Shown: in pieces, positions 10,071-21,690 of the stretch
Numbering within the stretch: the stretch's first letter is position 1
How the letters are laid out: each line of letters opens with the position of its first letter
Assembly (NCBI RefSeq): GCF_028453695.1
Contig: NC_135773.1
Location: 14,446,001 to 14,510,000, forward strand
From: Augochlora pura
Taxonomy: Eukaryota > Arthropoda > Insecta > Hymenoptera > Halictidae
Length of the DNA stretch: 64,000 bases
Direction of reading: 5' to 3'
Translations under genes and position numbers: made by a program
Notes under the pieces: model-generated
Told to the model about the DNA's origin: nothing
The model's database searches: none
What the model saw: only the letters and a program-made list of their open reading frames with translations

Positions 10071-13000
10071 TGGCGATGACTGCCGATTACGGAACCGCCG
10101 AACAACGCGGCGAATCTAGTTCGAAAACCGATTCAATCTCCTTTCCGAGTCGATCAACTATGACAATGGCATCGAACGTGTTCTCGGTCGCATCGGCGCG
10201 GCGCGGCGGCACGGAGGCGAGGCAAGGCGAGGCGAGCCGAGAGGGGTTCGAGCAACATAGTTCATATTCCCGACGCAAACAAATTGGGTCATCCGAGGTA
10301 ACTGTTGCCCCAACTGCAAGTTATTCGGTGATGCAACTATTTGGCCGGGCGAAGGTACGGCACCAGAATTGACCTAACATCAAAGACTCTCACGGCGGCG
10401 TAGTTCGGGGCACAACGGGGCAAATCCAAATCCAAATCAAGCGGCAAATCATCGATGTTGGCCGCCGCCACGGAAACGTGTTTCCGGTATTCCGGTCGGG
10501 CCTCGAGTGTTTACACGGCCTCTTATCCGAAACTGTCGGAAGTCGGCTCGCAGTTGGTACACACGGTTTGCCTTCCGGCGCGTATCTTACGGTGACTGGA
10601 CACTTTCCCTTCGTTAAACAGTCGGCCGGTGTCGGCCGCTGGCGAACTTCCTCGAAAAGTTCGCAGTTTGCAGTCGGGTTGGCGGAAAACATCGGGGAAC
10701 ACCGAGAGGCGGCTTCTAACTTTCGCGGTTTTACGAGTGCGAGCAGTTTATGCTCGGAGCCGGCGCCACGCGGCAAACACAGAAGCAGATCACGTTCCGT
10801 TGTGCTCTGTGATCGCCTAAAGGCGTTGTTAGGATAATCGGAGCTGACTTTTACGTTCATTTTCCACCCCGTCGTTAGCGATTGAAAGCAAACATAAAAA
10901 TGTCTTCTTCGCTTTGAAAATGTTTTCTTGTGAAGCTAGTTGAATAAAATACGGAATCGTGTTACACGAGAAGTCGATGATAAACAAAGATTTCTGCGAA
11001 AATTTATGACGAGCTGTTACATGTAGAAGAGTAAGCAGCAAAAAACTGTCGCGTAACGAAGGTAGAACAATGAGACAAGGATTACATCCATCTCTCCAAG
11101 AATTTCGTTTCTTCTGGCAGGAAGAGAGAGCCGAAAAAGGAACGTGAATTTCGAGATTATTACGACGTCCAGGAGAACTAGGCCACAACGTCAAATAAGA
11201 TTGCAAGCTTTGGGGACCGCATAATCACACGTGGGGGGGAAAAATGGCCCGGCAAACTCTAGGAAAAACGTCCACGAAATTGCCACCTTCGGCCACGTTT
11301 CTGCGGCCGTTTAAAAGTTGAGCACGAAAGTACCAGCGGCGCGGTAACGAGTACAAAAATGAAACATTAGCCGCTTGACGAGGGTACCCGAGTTAATTAT
11401 GAAAAATACGATATTGTTGTAAGAGTGGATTTTTTTCAAGGCAGGACACAGTGCAATTACCACGGCCGGGCTGCGTTCGTTTGTAGGGCCGAGCCGCGGA
11501 GGCAGAGCGCTCGCGCGCGCGCTCTCTCCACTCCTTTGACGGTTTATCATTCATGAACGGCGTTGAATGCGTGCGCCGCTGAAAGAAATACCGTTTCGCA
11601 TATTAAATAGTATACACCGGGTGCAAATAGTCGTCCCGCGGCCTCGGTAACGAGCGCCGAGGAGCGTCGACTTAATTCTCGCCGTTTGAATTGCACACGT
11701 TCCGCCGCGTATCTGGGTCGTGACCTCCCCCCCTCGGTTCGTTCGTTCGTTCGTTCCTCTTCAAACCCCCCCGCGGCAGCTTTCTACCGAGTCGTTTGAA
11801 AAGACGTTGACCGTCTTCCGGGGGACTTTCATTTTCCCGAAGGCGAGCCTCGAGATGATCGACACCCGCCGCGCCGCGCCGCGCCGATGCCGACCTTGCT
11901 TGGCCCTGTGTCAACAAGAGGGATCCGCATTCCTCTTGCTCCGCTTTCACATTTCTCTACCGGCGTTCGCGCGGCGGTCCATCGGGGCGCGTGTTCCCCA
12001 GTTTCGAGATTCGTGTGCCGAGACGGTCGATGACGTCAACTCTCTCCGGTTTGACCGGCAACAGTGGCCCCTTTCTCCTTTTTCGTTCGCCCGTTCTCTC
12101 CTCTCCGACATCGTTATTTTTCTGGGGCAATGACGCCGCTCGTAAACCACGCGGATGTGGCACAGAAAGTGTCACGGAGTCGAATCCGCCTCGGTTTCGG
12201 CGGCCACGATGAAACGCGGTACCAGTGCATCGCTAAATGGAAAGCTACTGACTTTTTTTTTAACGGCGGTCCATCTGATACCGGTTTACCTTACCAACGC
12301 GACGAAAGTTCGATGATATTGAAAGCATTATCCCTTTGACAAGAAGAGAAGACGTTTAAATATTAGTCGCTCTCGCTGGGTATAAAATACTGAATCGTCT
12401 TCTATAGTGTGTACTTCTAAAATCCGCACTGTTTTTAGTTATTACATAGCAGTCACGGCGACACTAAAACGATTTACGACCACATCTGTACATTGCTCTA
12501 GCCATTAGACGATTATGAAAAATATTCCACGAGGTATGACATGTTAATATTAAGCTGTATCATAAATACCATTCACTGACTTAATGACATAACATTGTCA
12601 ACGATTCTAAAGAATTGTAAATAACAATCGATCGAACGTGCGTGTCCTATTCGTCGAAACAAAAATATTGAACATAAAATAAGATCAAGACCTTAAATAA
12701 TAAAATACATAAAAAACGGCGCGGAACATTTGATCGAGTTCAACTTGGAAAGTTTGCACTCGCAATTCGGGGAGAAAGTGTTGCGATAAGGAACCATGGG
12801 AAAGGATCGAGAGTCGAGAGGAGAATCAGCAGAGAGCACGCGATAATGTGGCTCGTTAATGGGAACGGCTGCGATTGGGTCGGTTAGCGTTCGTCTATTG
12901 GCCATCTTCATCCGTATTCCGGCGCCGAATTCGCGCGGGGCTGGAGATCTATTGCCGGGTCGCACTGACACATCGGTGCACCACATCTTCGTGGTCGGGG

Positions 13001-13362
13001 CGAGAGGCGCGTGCAACGGTGTTGGTGCGCCTCTGCATATTATATTATCGGGCGGCCCACGCCCGGCCTCTGCCGGCTTTCTCGATTCCAGTACACACCG
13101 TGCTCCGCAATTCGGGCGCGCCGACACCCACGTGCTCGAAGACACCAACACCGGCGAAAGACGAATATTCTTGCGGCCGGGTCAGGGGAGCGTGAGGGTG
13201 TGCCCGGGAGCATGGCTCCATAAATTTCGCGCCTAAGCTCCAACGAATGCACCAGCGACTCGTGCGAACACGATGCAGTTGCACGGCCGTCGACGGAGAC
13301 CGCGGCGACGGTAGGAAGGGAGACAGAGAGAAGAACGGTGCTGCCGATAAAAAGAAAAACGA
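10071..13362. other. CpG-rich noncoding mosaic, no gene seen
   Basis: GC-rich blocks at 10080-10860, 11470-12210 and 12760-13360 are separated by AT-rich DNA. Open frames of 100-156 codons occur on both strands in the GC blocks, overlapping one another, with no domain. Short simple repeats include (GTTC)n at 11737-11756 and a CGCCG run near 11867-11886. TATAAAA at 12381 is a possible TATA box, with no gene that it would serve. Confidence 0.5.
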
Positions 13363-13397
13363 ACACACACGCGCGCGCGCGCGAGCAGAGAGTGAGG

Positions 13398-13438
<41 letters not shown>

Positions 13439-13450
13439 AGGGAGAGGGAG
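13363..13450. repeat. compound microsatellite (AC)n(CG)n ... (GA)n
   Basis: An ACACAC run passes directly into about eight CG dinucleotides, then after a 20-bp spacer into a (GA)n tract that grades into GGGA units. It sits at the edge of a CpG-rich block. Confidence 0.92.
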
Positions 13451-13725
13451 AACGGCGAGGAGAAAAAGTTGCCGCAGATTAATCTGGATTAGCCGTAGAT
13501 AAACTGGTCATAATTCCTCGGCGGCGCCGCCTTTTTGTCGGCTGAAAAGATATTAACGTCTACCGTTCCTATATCACCGTGAAAATATGCCTGGCCCGTC
13601 GGCTTGACGGATCGCGAGGAGCTCGACGGCAATATTGCACTCACGTTGATTCGCTGCCTCGAGAGCCTCCTTCTGGAACGTCTGTTCTCGGCTCGACAGT
13701 GCTCTCCTCTCCTATCCGTTCTCTC

Positions 13726-13757
<32 letters not shown>

Positions 13758-14509
13758 CATATATCTGTCTCCCACTCCCCTCTCTTCTCTTCTTCTTGCT
13801 ACCTGCCACCTTGAGCTCGCGCAAAAGGTTACAATTACTCTGTGTATTATACAGGGTGCATCCGAGACGGTGGAGCCGAAGCGAAGGCGAGCTCTCTCCG
13901 CGCAACAGCCAGTAGAAAATGCATAATAACGCGTGAGCCGCGCCTCCTCTTCTCCTAAGAAAGTGGAATTTGAAACTTGATCTCACGCGCGGCGCGCTCG
14001 CGATTCCCGCTCCCTGTAAATGGAAACCGTGAATAATGGACGGACGTTTTAGCGGAGCCCCGTTCGATGGTTCCCGTACCCGATGAATATTCGGTACCCG
14101 CGGAAATGCAGCTTTATTATACTGCAAATGATGTCGTATAGTCGCCATTTTATTTTACGTTCATCGCGCCCGAAAATTCAACCCCCGGTCAGAGTTCCCA
14201 TTAACTTCTGCAAAACTGTCCGAATGGTTTGTTTTTTAACATTTGCACTGTGGAACATGCTATTCTCTTGAAGTATAACATTTTATTTTCGCGCCAAACT
14301 TCGGATTTTAAATAATTCTATAATTTAACTTATTCTTCTTTAAAAGTATGCTAGACCAGATTTATAACAAGCACCAGGTTTATAATTTCAAATCTTACCA
14401 TATCCTGTACTATATAATTCCAAAATAGTAATCTTCAAGGATCGTTAATTTTTCTGGCAACTAATAGTACACAAAGATTTCGTAATTAAACAAGGAGGGA
14501 ATAATTCGA
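13451..14509. other. noncoding GC-rich block with CT tract
   Basis: A 219-codon minus-strand frame (13489-14148) reads through the CT microsatellite as Arg-Glu repeats and has no domain, so I do not call it. GC content falls sharply after about 14250. Confidence 0.5.
13720..13757. repeat. (CT)n microsatellite
   Basis: About 18 CT dinucleotides with one CG interruption. It lies 270 bp after the (GA)n tract at 13403, in inverted dinucleotide sense, so the two tracts could pair in a transcript. Confidence 0.93.
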
Positions 14510-14960
14510 AGCGATGTCGAAGAGCTGTTTGGCAACGTGCGACGCGCACCAGCTGTTCATTGATCGAGAGGAAGCGGAATAAAACAGTGTCAGCTCACCT
14601 GTATAATCCCCGTTGTCATAAATGGCTAATTACATGTTAAATTCGGCAGTGCAACAACAGGTCCGAGGAACGGTCGCCACCGATGGACGGTGATAAATAT
14701 TTATAAACATCCCCCGAGTACATCTAGTAACCGTTAAGCGATAATCGCATTATTTGCCAGAGACACGCCGTGCCGGACGACACGCGCGTTTCTTGCTTTA
14801 ATTAATTATTTCTGGCCCTGATGGATTGTTGTTATATCGAGTAAATTTCACTCCCCGGGATAACTGTGATAAATCTCTGTCACGGCTCGATAGATAGATG
14901 TATAATTTATGGTCAGGTGCGAGCTCGCGCGTACCCAAACGACTCTGAGATCAATGAAAA
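14510..14960. promoter_or_regulatory. possible enhancer-like noncoding block (tentative)
   Basis: This stretch is high-complexity, free of simple repeats and AT/GC balanced, unlike its neighbours. It contains an E-box CAGCTG (about 14549), CAGCTCACCTG (about 14590), homeodomain-type TAATTA cores (about 14628 and 14800) and ATAAAT motifs packed within 450 bp. Such clusters occur in insect developmental enhancers. The motifs are short and could be coincidental, and no conservation data are available. It lies inside the proposed giant intron. Confidence 0.2.
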
Positions 14961-17900
14961 CTGGTACACATCAAAAATATATTAACGTATTCAAAGTTTT
15001 TTCGTTCGTTGCGCCATGAAAATAAAACGCGATAATATGCGGAAAAGAGGAGAGAGTTTTGTTGGTACAGATAAATTTTAACTATGATCGTATTCCACGC
15101 TGGTTTTTGCACTATTAACTGCAAATTTTTTTTAATCTTTAAAGAGAAAAGTTATGTATATGCACAAAAAGTTGTGTAACGATATGATCACATTTACATT
15201 ATGTTTTGTTGTTAATATATTTCATATCTTTACTATCTTCATATCTTTACTAATATATTTCATATATTTCATAAACATAATAAAAAGTTTCAAATAGGTA
15301 TTGTGGTAGGTTGTATGAATAAAAACTAATAAGAAAAAATCTTTTTTACTGTACGAATTACTTTATATATTCCAAATTAAAAAATGATTAAAAACATGCT
15401 ACAAGTATGATAATTTTCGATAGAACTTACTCCATTCCCGAAATGAATGCTCTTTTCGCGAACTAAACCAATCTTGCTTTTTATTACAAATAAAAGTACA
15501 GCAAAGTATAGAATGAGCACAGAAGAATTGTATTTGTCGCCACGAGCAGAAAACACATGTCCTAATGTGTCTACCAATGATCGTCGCGATCGACGATCGT
15601 TCGCGGCTAAGTCGGCCTGAAATCCCGGGGATAAGAACATCGGGGGTGGTGATGGGTATAATATCCTTTCGTATATCCTTTTCCGGGGTCAGGTAGACAC
15701 CGGGGCGGAAGGAAACGGCGAAGAAGGGGAAAGGATTTGGTCGGGCAGACACGTTGGATCACGTCGTGAGACGGGTTAAATTGACGGGATAACGGGCGAT
15801 CGTGTCTGAAAGCTTAAAGTCTGCCGCGAAAGTGATTACCGGGTTGCTGCTCGGTATATATACCCTTCATCTGCGGCGAAGGCTCGTCATTAATAACCCG
15901 ATCGAAGTTTGTACCAGGAGAGATAAAACGTCCCGTTAACGAAGGTCCGCAGCCCTTAACGAGTTGTCTACCGCGTCGAATTAGCGGCAGATTTTGGCCA
16001 CGGTTCCGGCCGCCATCGCCGACGCCGCCGTCGACGCCGCCACCACGCCGAATCAAACCTCCGGCTGTCGATGCACGTTGTCTTCTTAATTGTCCTTCCG
16101 GCGTTCGTGCCGGGAAAAATGTTTCCCTCCGCCCTCGGAATTTTATCGGCGCTGGTTCCGAGACGAGCAGCGGAATTCGCTCGTTGGAACCTATATAAGT
16201 CACCTTTGTTACATCCCTCCTTCCTTCCTAAAAATTCACTGCTTATTGTATATTTCAAATCTGTACTATAATCAAATGTTTCTAATCTTAATATGTAAAG
16301 AGATATAATAATTAATAAGAAAGTACTAAGGAAAGCAAAAACGACCAAGTAGAAAAATAACTCCCGCAAAAGCCACTGAAAAGTCAACGCAGTACCATCA
16401 CTCCTTGTATTGCCTAACTAAAATAAATAATCTTTTGTTGTATAATATTGCACAGAATGAAATATGTCACTTTGAAAAGAAGTCGCTGTAAAATATCTGA
16501 TATGTTCTTGAGAGTCTAATACTCTCTGTCACAGTAATTCGCCACTGGAAATGCTAATCAGTCCCGATCGACTTCGAACGTAGCCTGTTCGAGGAACTTT
16601 ACATCCCGCAATATCGTAAACGCATAATACGATTACATGTGCTAATGATTATATGGGTGCATATGTAAATTTTATTGGTGACGCGTTAATTAACCAGCAC
16701 TTCGCGGTAATTTTGAATGAGTTCATTACCTAAAGTGATCCATAGACGCGTTACATAAACATAAATGTAGCCGTGTAATCGACTTCCTCTGTGCCACCAC
16801 CCTCGAACAATTATTCAACTTTGTTACGTTATTGCAGTATAATATATGTTATTGCAATAAAAAACGACACGGTTTTATTAATATTTCATGCACGATTAAA
16901 TTGCTATAGAAATTTTGAAAAGTACAGTTGGCGGAAACGAGAGAGACTGAAATTGAACGATGGTAGGGACTCTAATGGAATGAAGCGATACCAACGCACG
17001 ATAAAATGGTGAATGTGGGTCATCATATCATTTCGAAGCCCTTGATTTGTTTATCGCTCTAGATGCGAACAGTCGGGTCGCCACAGTGTGCATGCTTTAC
17101 CACGCAATTTATTCGAATTAGCCTGTGCATTTAGGAAAATATCAATATTAATTTATTGTAATTAATTTAAATAGACGGGGCGCACTAGCTTAATTAGTTC
17201 GCCGCGTATTGCTGTTTGAACTACACTCCCGCTTAATTAAATTGGCTGATCGATATTTCGTGATTGCGCGATTGAGGTACGTACGCCGTTTCTCTTAGCG
17301 ATTGTCAGTGATTGGATCGTGCCCGTAAGATCTCTCGGTTTCTCCATAGAAAGTTATCCGTTCGTTGATCGCATTGTTCGCAAATTGGTAATAATTATCG
17401 CAAACTCGCGACGTACGATTCAGTGGTGTCATTCATAGGTTCTATTAATTTCCGTTCAATCTGGTTAATTGCTAATCTAGTTCGTGACATCCATCCATTT
17501 TTATTTAACTTTTTTCATTAAATAACATAGAAGTAATTACATTATAGTCTTTATGTGAGATAACAATCTTCTGTAACAATTGTTACAGACTATTTATATG
17601 AAAGGGATCAAGAACTTTGCAATGGTCGAATTTAAAAGTTAAAACATTGGTGACAATGAATTGCGGACACGAAAAAAACCTTAATTGCGAAGAAATAAAA
17701 CGATGAGGGCGATATCTGTCGAACACGGCATCGCAAACGAAACTTTTCGGTGGATGGAATACATTATTTCCCATACACTTGATTGTCCATTTTCTTAATC
17801 GAAAAATATCTTTCACGTCTTTCTAAATTAATTTCACATGAAATGCGTATTATTATTTCGTAAATTAAAGCGACAACCAGCATCTATTTGAACAGCCATT

Positions 17901-19520
17901 ATTCGTGGAGCTAATTAGCAAAGTTTTACCAGTACGATATATTAAACACCCCCGACACTCGACAATTATACTTCGCTTTTGTATGAATTTTTGTAAATTC
18001 GACTATTGTGCTTCTTTTGATAACTTGGGTTTTTCTAGCGATAATATCGAGGCAGTTATTTCGTACCTATTCACGGTATGTATGGAGAGCTCGGAAAGCC
18101 ATAAATTTATAGGTACTCTGTGCGCGTAACCAAAAATACTTGAGCCGATATTAAACGGAATCTCGAAAATTCATATTTATACTTAGACTATAGTGTCTTG
18201 GCTGATAATATCTCACAAAGTGTCTAATATCCCAACAATAGCTACGGAAATCGATCGCCTTGATTACATTCCTCACAGCCTTCTCCGCTTAAACCATTAA
18301 CGCTAATATTAAATTAATTAATACTTAAAATATACAAGGGTAGAACCGGTCAACATGTTTCGTTTACTTATGAAATATGATTTTATAATTAGCGCTACAC
18401 TCGAGTAATTAACTGAAACGCGTCAATCTTTGGTTTCGCTTTAAAATATGTAAAAATCTTACAGTAGACAAAAGATAGAAAAGCTGACCTGACCAGCGCG
18501 ATCCTAGAAATGCTTGCTGAAATTAGCATGGAAATATCTGATTTGGTATATTTTAAGATCATAAGAATTCGGTGCATCAGGTTAAATAAATCAGATTTTC
18601 ATCCGTAATAGAATCAGCCTAATTGATATCAGTACGTATAAAACTAGATCGGGTGTCCTATATTTCGCGGAGAATTAGTGAATAGAAAATTTTAGCTAAT
18701 CGGTAGGGTCAGACTAACGACGAGCGTTCGTTTCAGGGGACCAGAATTTCGTGCACAATGTACCTGTACCTGCTCGTATTCATAATTCATTATCCGAATC
18801 GAGAAATCAGCACCAACACCGAACCTTTCCAGTACGTTATTAATGAATACCAATCGTATTTAATTTGCTGTAATTAAATATTTTGAATATACAGATTTAG
18901 AACTTTTATCGATCTATCAAATTTCGCCGATAGATTAAAGATTCGGTAAACTCTCATTATAATTCATTCCATCGTTCCATCGATATCAGGCTGCAGATTT
19001 TGCGCACAATATATACTGTCGTATACTATTTCTAGTATACCAAAATTATTAAGAAAAGAAATAAATATCTACGTAGCACCTGCGTCACAGAATTAATCGT
19101 CGCGTTCGAGTTTCTGCTAGCATAAACCGAGAATGACTCGAGGCGCAATTTAGTCGTTCCGGTTCCTCTTAAGAATTAAGATTTAACATTTCTCCCCGGA
19201 AGGAAGCAGTAATACAGAGATCAGAGGTGAACATAAAGGAATTTAGAATTTCGCGGTGGCGTGGCAACCGGCTGACCACAGTCCGGTCCTCGTTCCTCAA
19301 CTAGATGGACGACTTTCAGCGCGTAACCGCGGCCTGCCTCGAGCTGGAAGCTAAATCCGTGCGCGGTCTCAAAGGAGCAGCAACCGATCTTCACCGTCCC
19401 AGTAGATGAACTTTACGGCAATTAATCTCTGGACGAGAAAACGCTGCCCTCAAAGAAAATCTGCCGGGAGTGGGCGCTGACCGACCAAATCCTCGGAGAG
19501 CGACTACACCGGCGAACATC
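14961..19520. other. AT-rich noncoding, no gene seen
   Basis: Mostly AT-rich unique sequence. One GC/CpG block (15600-16200) includes a run of GCC/GTC codon-like repeats (about 16010-16040). A short run of related CATATCTTTACTA / TTTCATAT motifs lies at 15219-15275. TATATAAG at 16192 is an isolated TATA-like motif. No open frame with domain character, RNA gene or transposon end was identified. Confidence 0.5.
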
Positions 19521-19578
19521 GAAGAAGAAGCAGAAGCGAAAGAAGAAGCAGAAGAAGAAGAAGAAGAAGAAGAAGAAG
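19521..19578. repeat. (GAA)n trinucleotide tract
   Basis: GAA/AAG repeats interrupted by CAG and CGA variants. The plus frame reads as Glu/Ala-rich low complexity followed by an acidic segment, but the frame is short (70 codons, 19470-19682). I treat it as simple sequence, not a gene. Confidence 0.9.
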
Positions 19579-20356
19579 TGGTTGTCGATGAAGTGGGCGA
19601 GGGTAGGAACCGAGAGAGAAAGAGGGCGGGAAAAGAAGAGAGGGTGGGCCAGATGAAAGAGTCAACGAGCCGCAGAAGCTAGCAAATCACTTTATGAACG
19701 GGCCGACGGGCCTGGATTGTTAACCCTCGGGCTCCACGTCTCCCGGAACATCGACTATCGAATATCTGATGGGACTAAATTGGGAGGAAACCCTATTGGC
19801 CGTGACGAAAGTTCGTTTTCCTCGGCGATCAAGACGTTCTCGAGCTTGTCCCACGGCTGGTGACGCTGCAAAGAACGGTAGCTATTCTCTCGCGACAGGA
19901 TTCTTGATCGCTACCCTCGGCCCTCCCCAGTCGCTCGCTTCTTTTCCTGACGCTCGAAACATCCTGTTGTCATGGCGGTTCTTTCCTCTTTTTCTCTTAT
20001 TCCGATCCACTCGCGTTCTGCGCTGTTCCATTGATTTTTCTTGGCTCCGCTTAATATTTGAAAGATCCTTCTCAAAAACTGGAATTCGATAAGGGCGACG
20101 TATTACTCTGGTTCGTCTTTCGTATGTGGAGGTATTTAGAGTACATTGGTGAGCACGTAGCTGTGATGATCACGATCAACAAGCCTAATACCTTCAAATT
20201 GCTGGTAGCTTAGAGTGTAAGTTAATTGATGCCGTGTTTACGATAAGGACGTCGATTAGGAGCTACTTAGGTTACATATGTTTGGCGCAATTTCAGGATG
20301 TACAGACGTATCTAGTAATCGGTGGCATTTTGGTTTCCCAAGTCGCTCGATGTTGT
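19579..20356. other. noncoding, no gene seen
   Basis: Moderately GC-rich to about 20090, then balanced composition. A TTAACCCTC at about 19721 resembles an isolated TTAA-element terminus, but no partner end was found. Confidence 0.45.
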
Positions 20357-20551
20357 ACTTCGAAATCCCATAATCCTGAAGGTCATAGCCCATTTAGCAT
20401 TCCTAAGAGATCACTTTGGCATAGAGTCCCCTTTGAACTCCTATAATCCTTGAAATCTTGGCCCTTTGAACACCCGTGACCCTGGGTGCTGTGTCCCTTT
20501 GAACTCCCACCACCCATGGAATCGAGATCTTTCAAATTCCCAATAGCCCTT
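20357..20551. repeat. degenerate 33-bp minisatellite
   Basis: About six diverged units. The clearest begin CTTTGAAC at 20431, 20464 and 20497 and CTTTCAAA at 20529 (spacings 33, 33, 32), each rich in CCC and ending in a TCC or GCC. Two more degraded units precede them. The divergence indicates an old array, not an actively expanding one. Confidence 0.7.
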
Positions 20552-21621
20552 GTTTATCAAAATATTAATTTACGACATCACCAAAAACACTATATCAATA
20601 CTCGAATATTAAATGAACTCTTGAAAAGAATTGTCAAATCATTGCTATGAAAATTCACGAAATCTCTGTAGAACGATGTTCATTGAACATTTCCTATTAT
20701 TGCTACGAGTTCTTTCGCGCGGTGTTTCGGGAGAATGTTTCGCGAATGGAGTAAAAAGCGGATGTTAAAGAGTTAACTGGCCAGTGCAACTCGGCCATTT
20801 GAATGGCATTCGCGAGAAAGAAGCATACACAAACTTTATTAGCCACGTGGCAGCGCGGGGCCGGCGCGGGCGGGTACGAGCGGAAAATAGCGTGGACCGG
20901 TAACATCGAATTTCACGGTGCGCCAAATTTCCGCATGATTGTCCGCATCGTAAACAGCGGAATGCGTTCCACTATAGAGGACCCGGGGCAAAAATCGTTG
21001 ATTCGATTCGGTTTACGTGCGACAGAAAATTCTGGATCTGTGTGGACGCCGGCGTAACGGAAATCGCGAAAACAACCGTCGGCGCGGCGCGGCGCGGCGC
21101 GGCGCGGCGTAACAAAGGACAAGGGAATCAGTTGCATGCTGGTACCGAGCAGTCATTTTCGTGGCTGTTTGCGCGGATTTCGACCGATGCTCTCTTTGTG
21201 ATGACGCTGGCCTGCCTTTGTTTGCAAATTTTCACACATCTGTATATCCTATCGCGCGAATGCCTCGATATCTGCAGCAGGGGAAAAAAACAAATTCGAC
21301 ACGCAGTAGTTGTAGATTTACGGACGGCGCGTCTAAAATACTATTATGTATAAACCACGTATTGTAGCGGCCGACAATAGTCGGACTCCGATAGAAATTC
21401 AATAAAAATCAAGCCGTGGATTGTTCAATTACACGCAATAACAAACAGATTCAAAGAGGAAAAACCGTTTCGCGCAGCAACTGGGACTGGTGGGAGGCAA
21501 CGTTTCCGCTTCCCCGAAAACTCGTTCCAATCTGCATTTTTCCCCCTTTTCATTTCGTACGGCGTAAAAAATTGTTGACCGGATTGCAGAAACAGTGCAA
21601 CAAAATTGGCGAGGGCCGGAC

Positions 21622-21623
<2 letters not shown>
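20552..21623. other. noncoding with GGCGC repeat, no gene seen
   Basis: An AT-rich start, then GC-rich from about 20820. A perfect GGCGC pentamer run of about six units occupies 21081-21110. No gene is supported. Confidence 0.5.
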
Positions 21624-21688
<65 letters not shown>

Positions 21689-21690
21689 TC
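21624..21690. repeat. (CT)n(CA)n compound microsatellite
   Basis: About 27 uninterrupted CT dinucleotides followed by about five CA dinucleotides. It is one of the longest pure tracts in the window and probably length-polymorphic. Confidence 0.96.

Noticed and set aside
12031..12038. CRE palindrome TGACGTCA
   Set aside because: A single 8-bp site is expected about once per window by chance, and no promoter was found nearby.
12381..12406. TATAAAA with an AGTGTG start-like motif 25 bp downstream
   Set aside because: No open frame or transcript feature follows. Isolated TATA-like motifs are expected at this density in AT-rich DNA; the same applies to 16192, 37783 and 39481.
13489..14148. 219-codon minus-strand open frame
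   Set aside because: It runs through a CT microsatellite as Arg-Glu repeats, has no domain, and overlaps other open frames in a GC-rich block.
14586..14600. Minus-strand CAG|GTGAG at CTCACCTG
   Set aside because: There is no pyrimidine tract before the CAG on the minus strand; it is better explained as an E-box-like motif.
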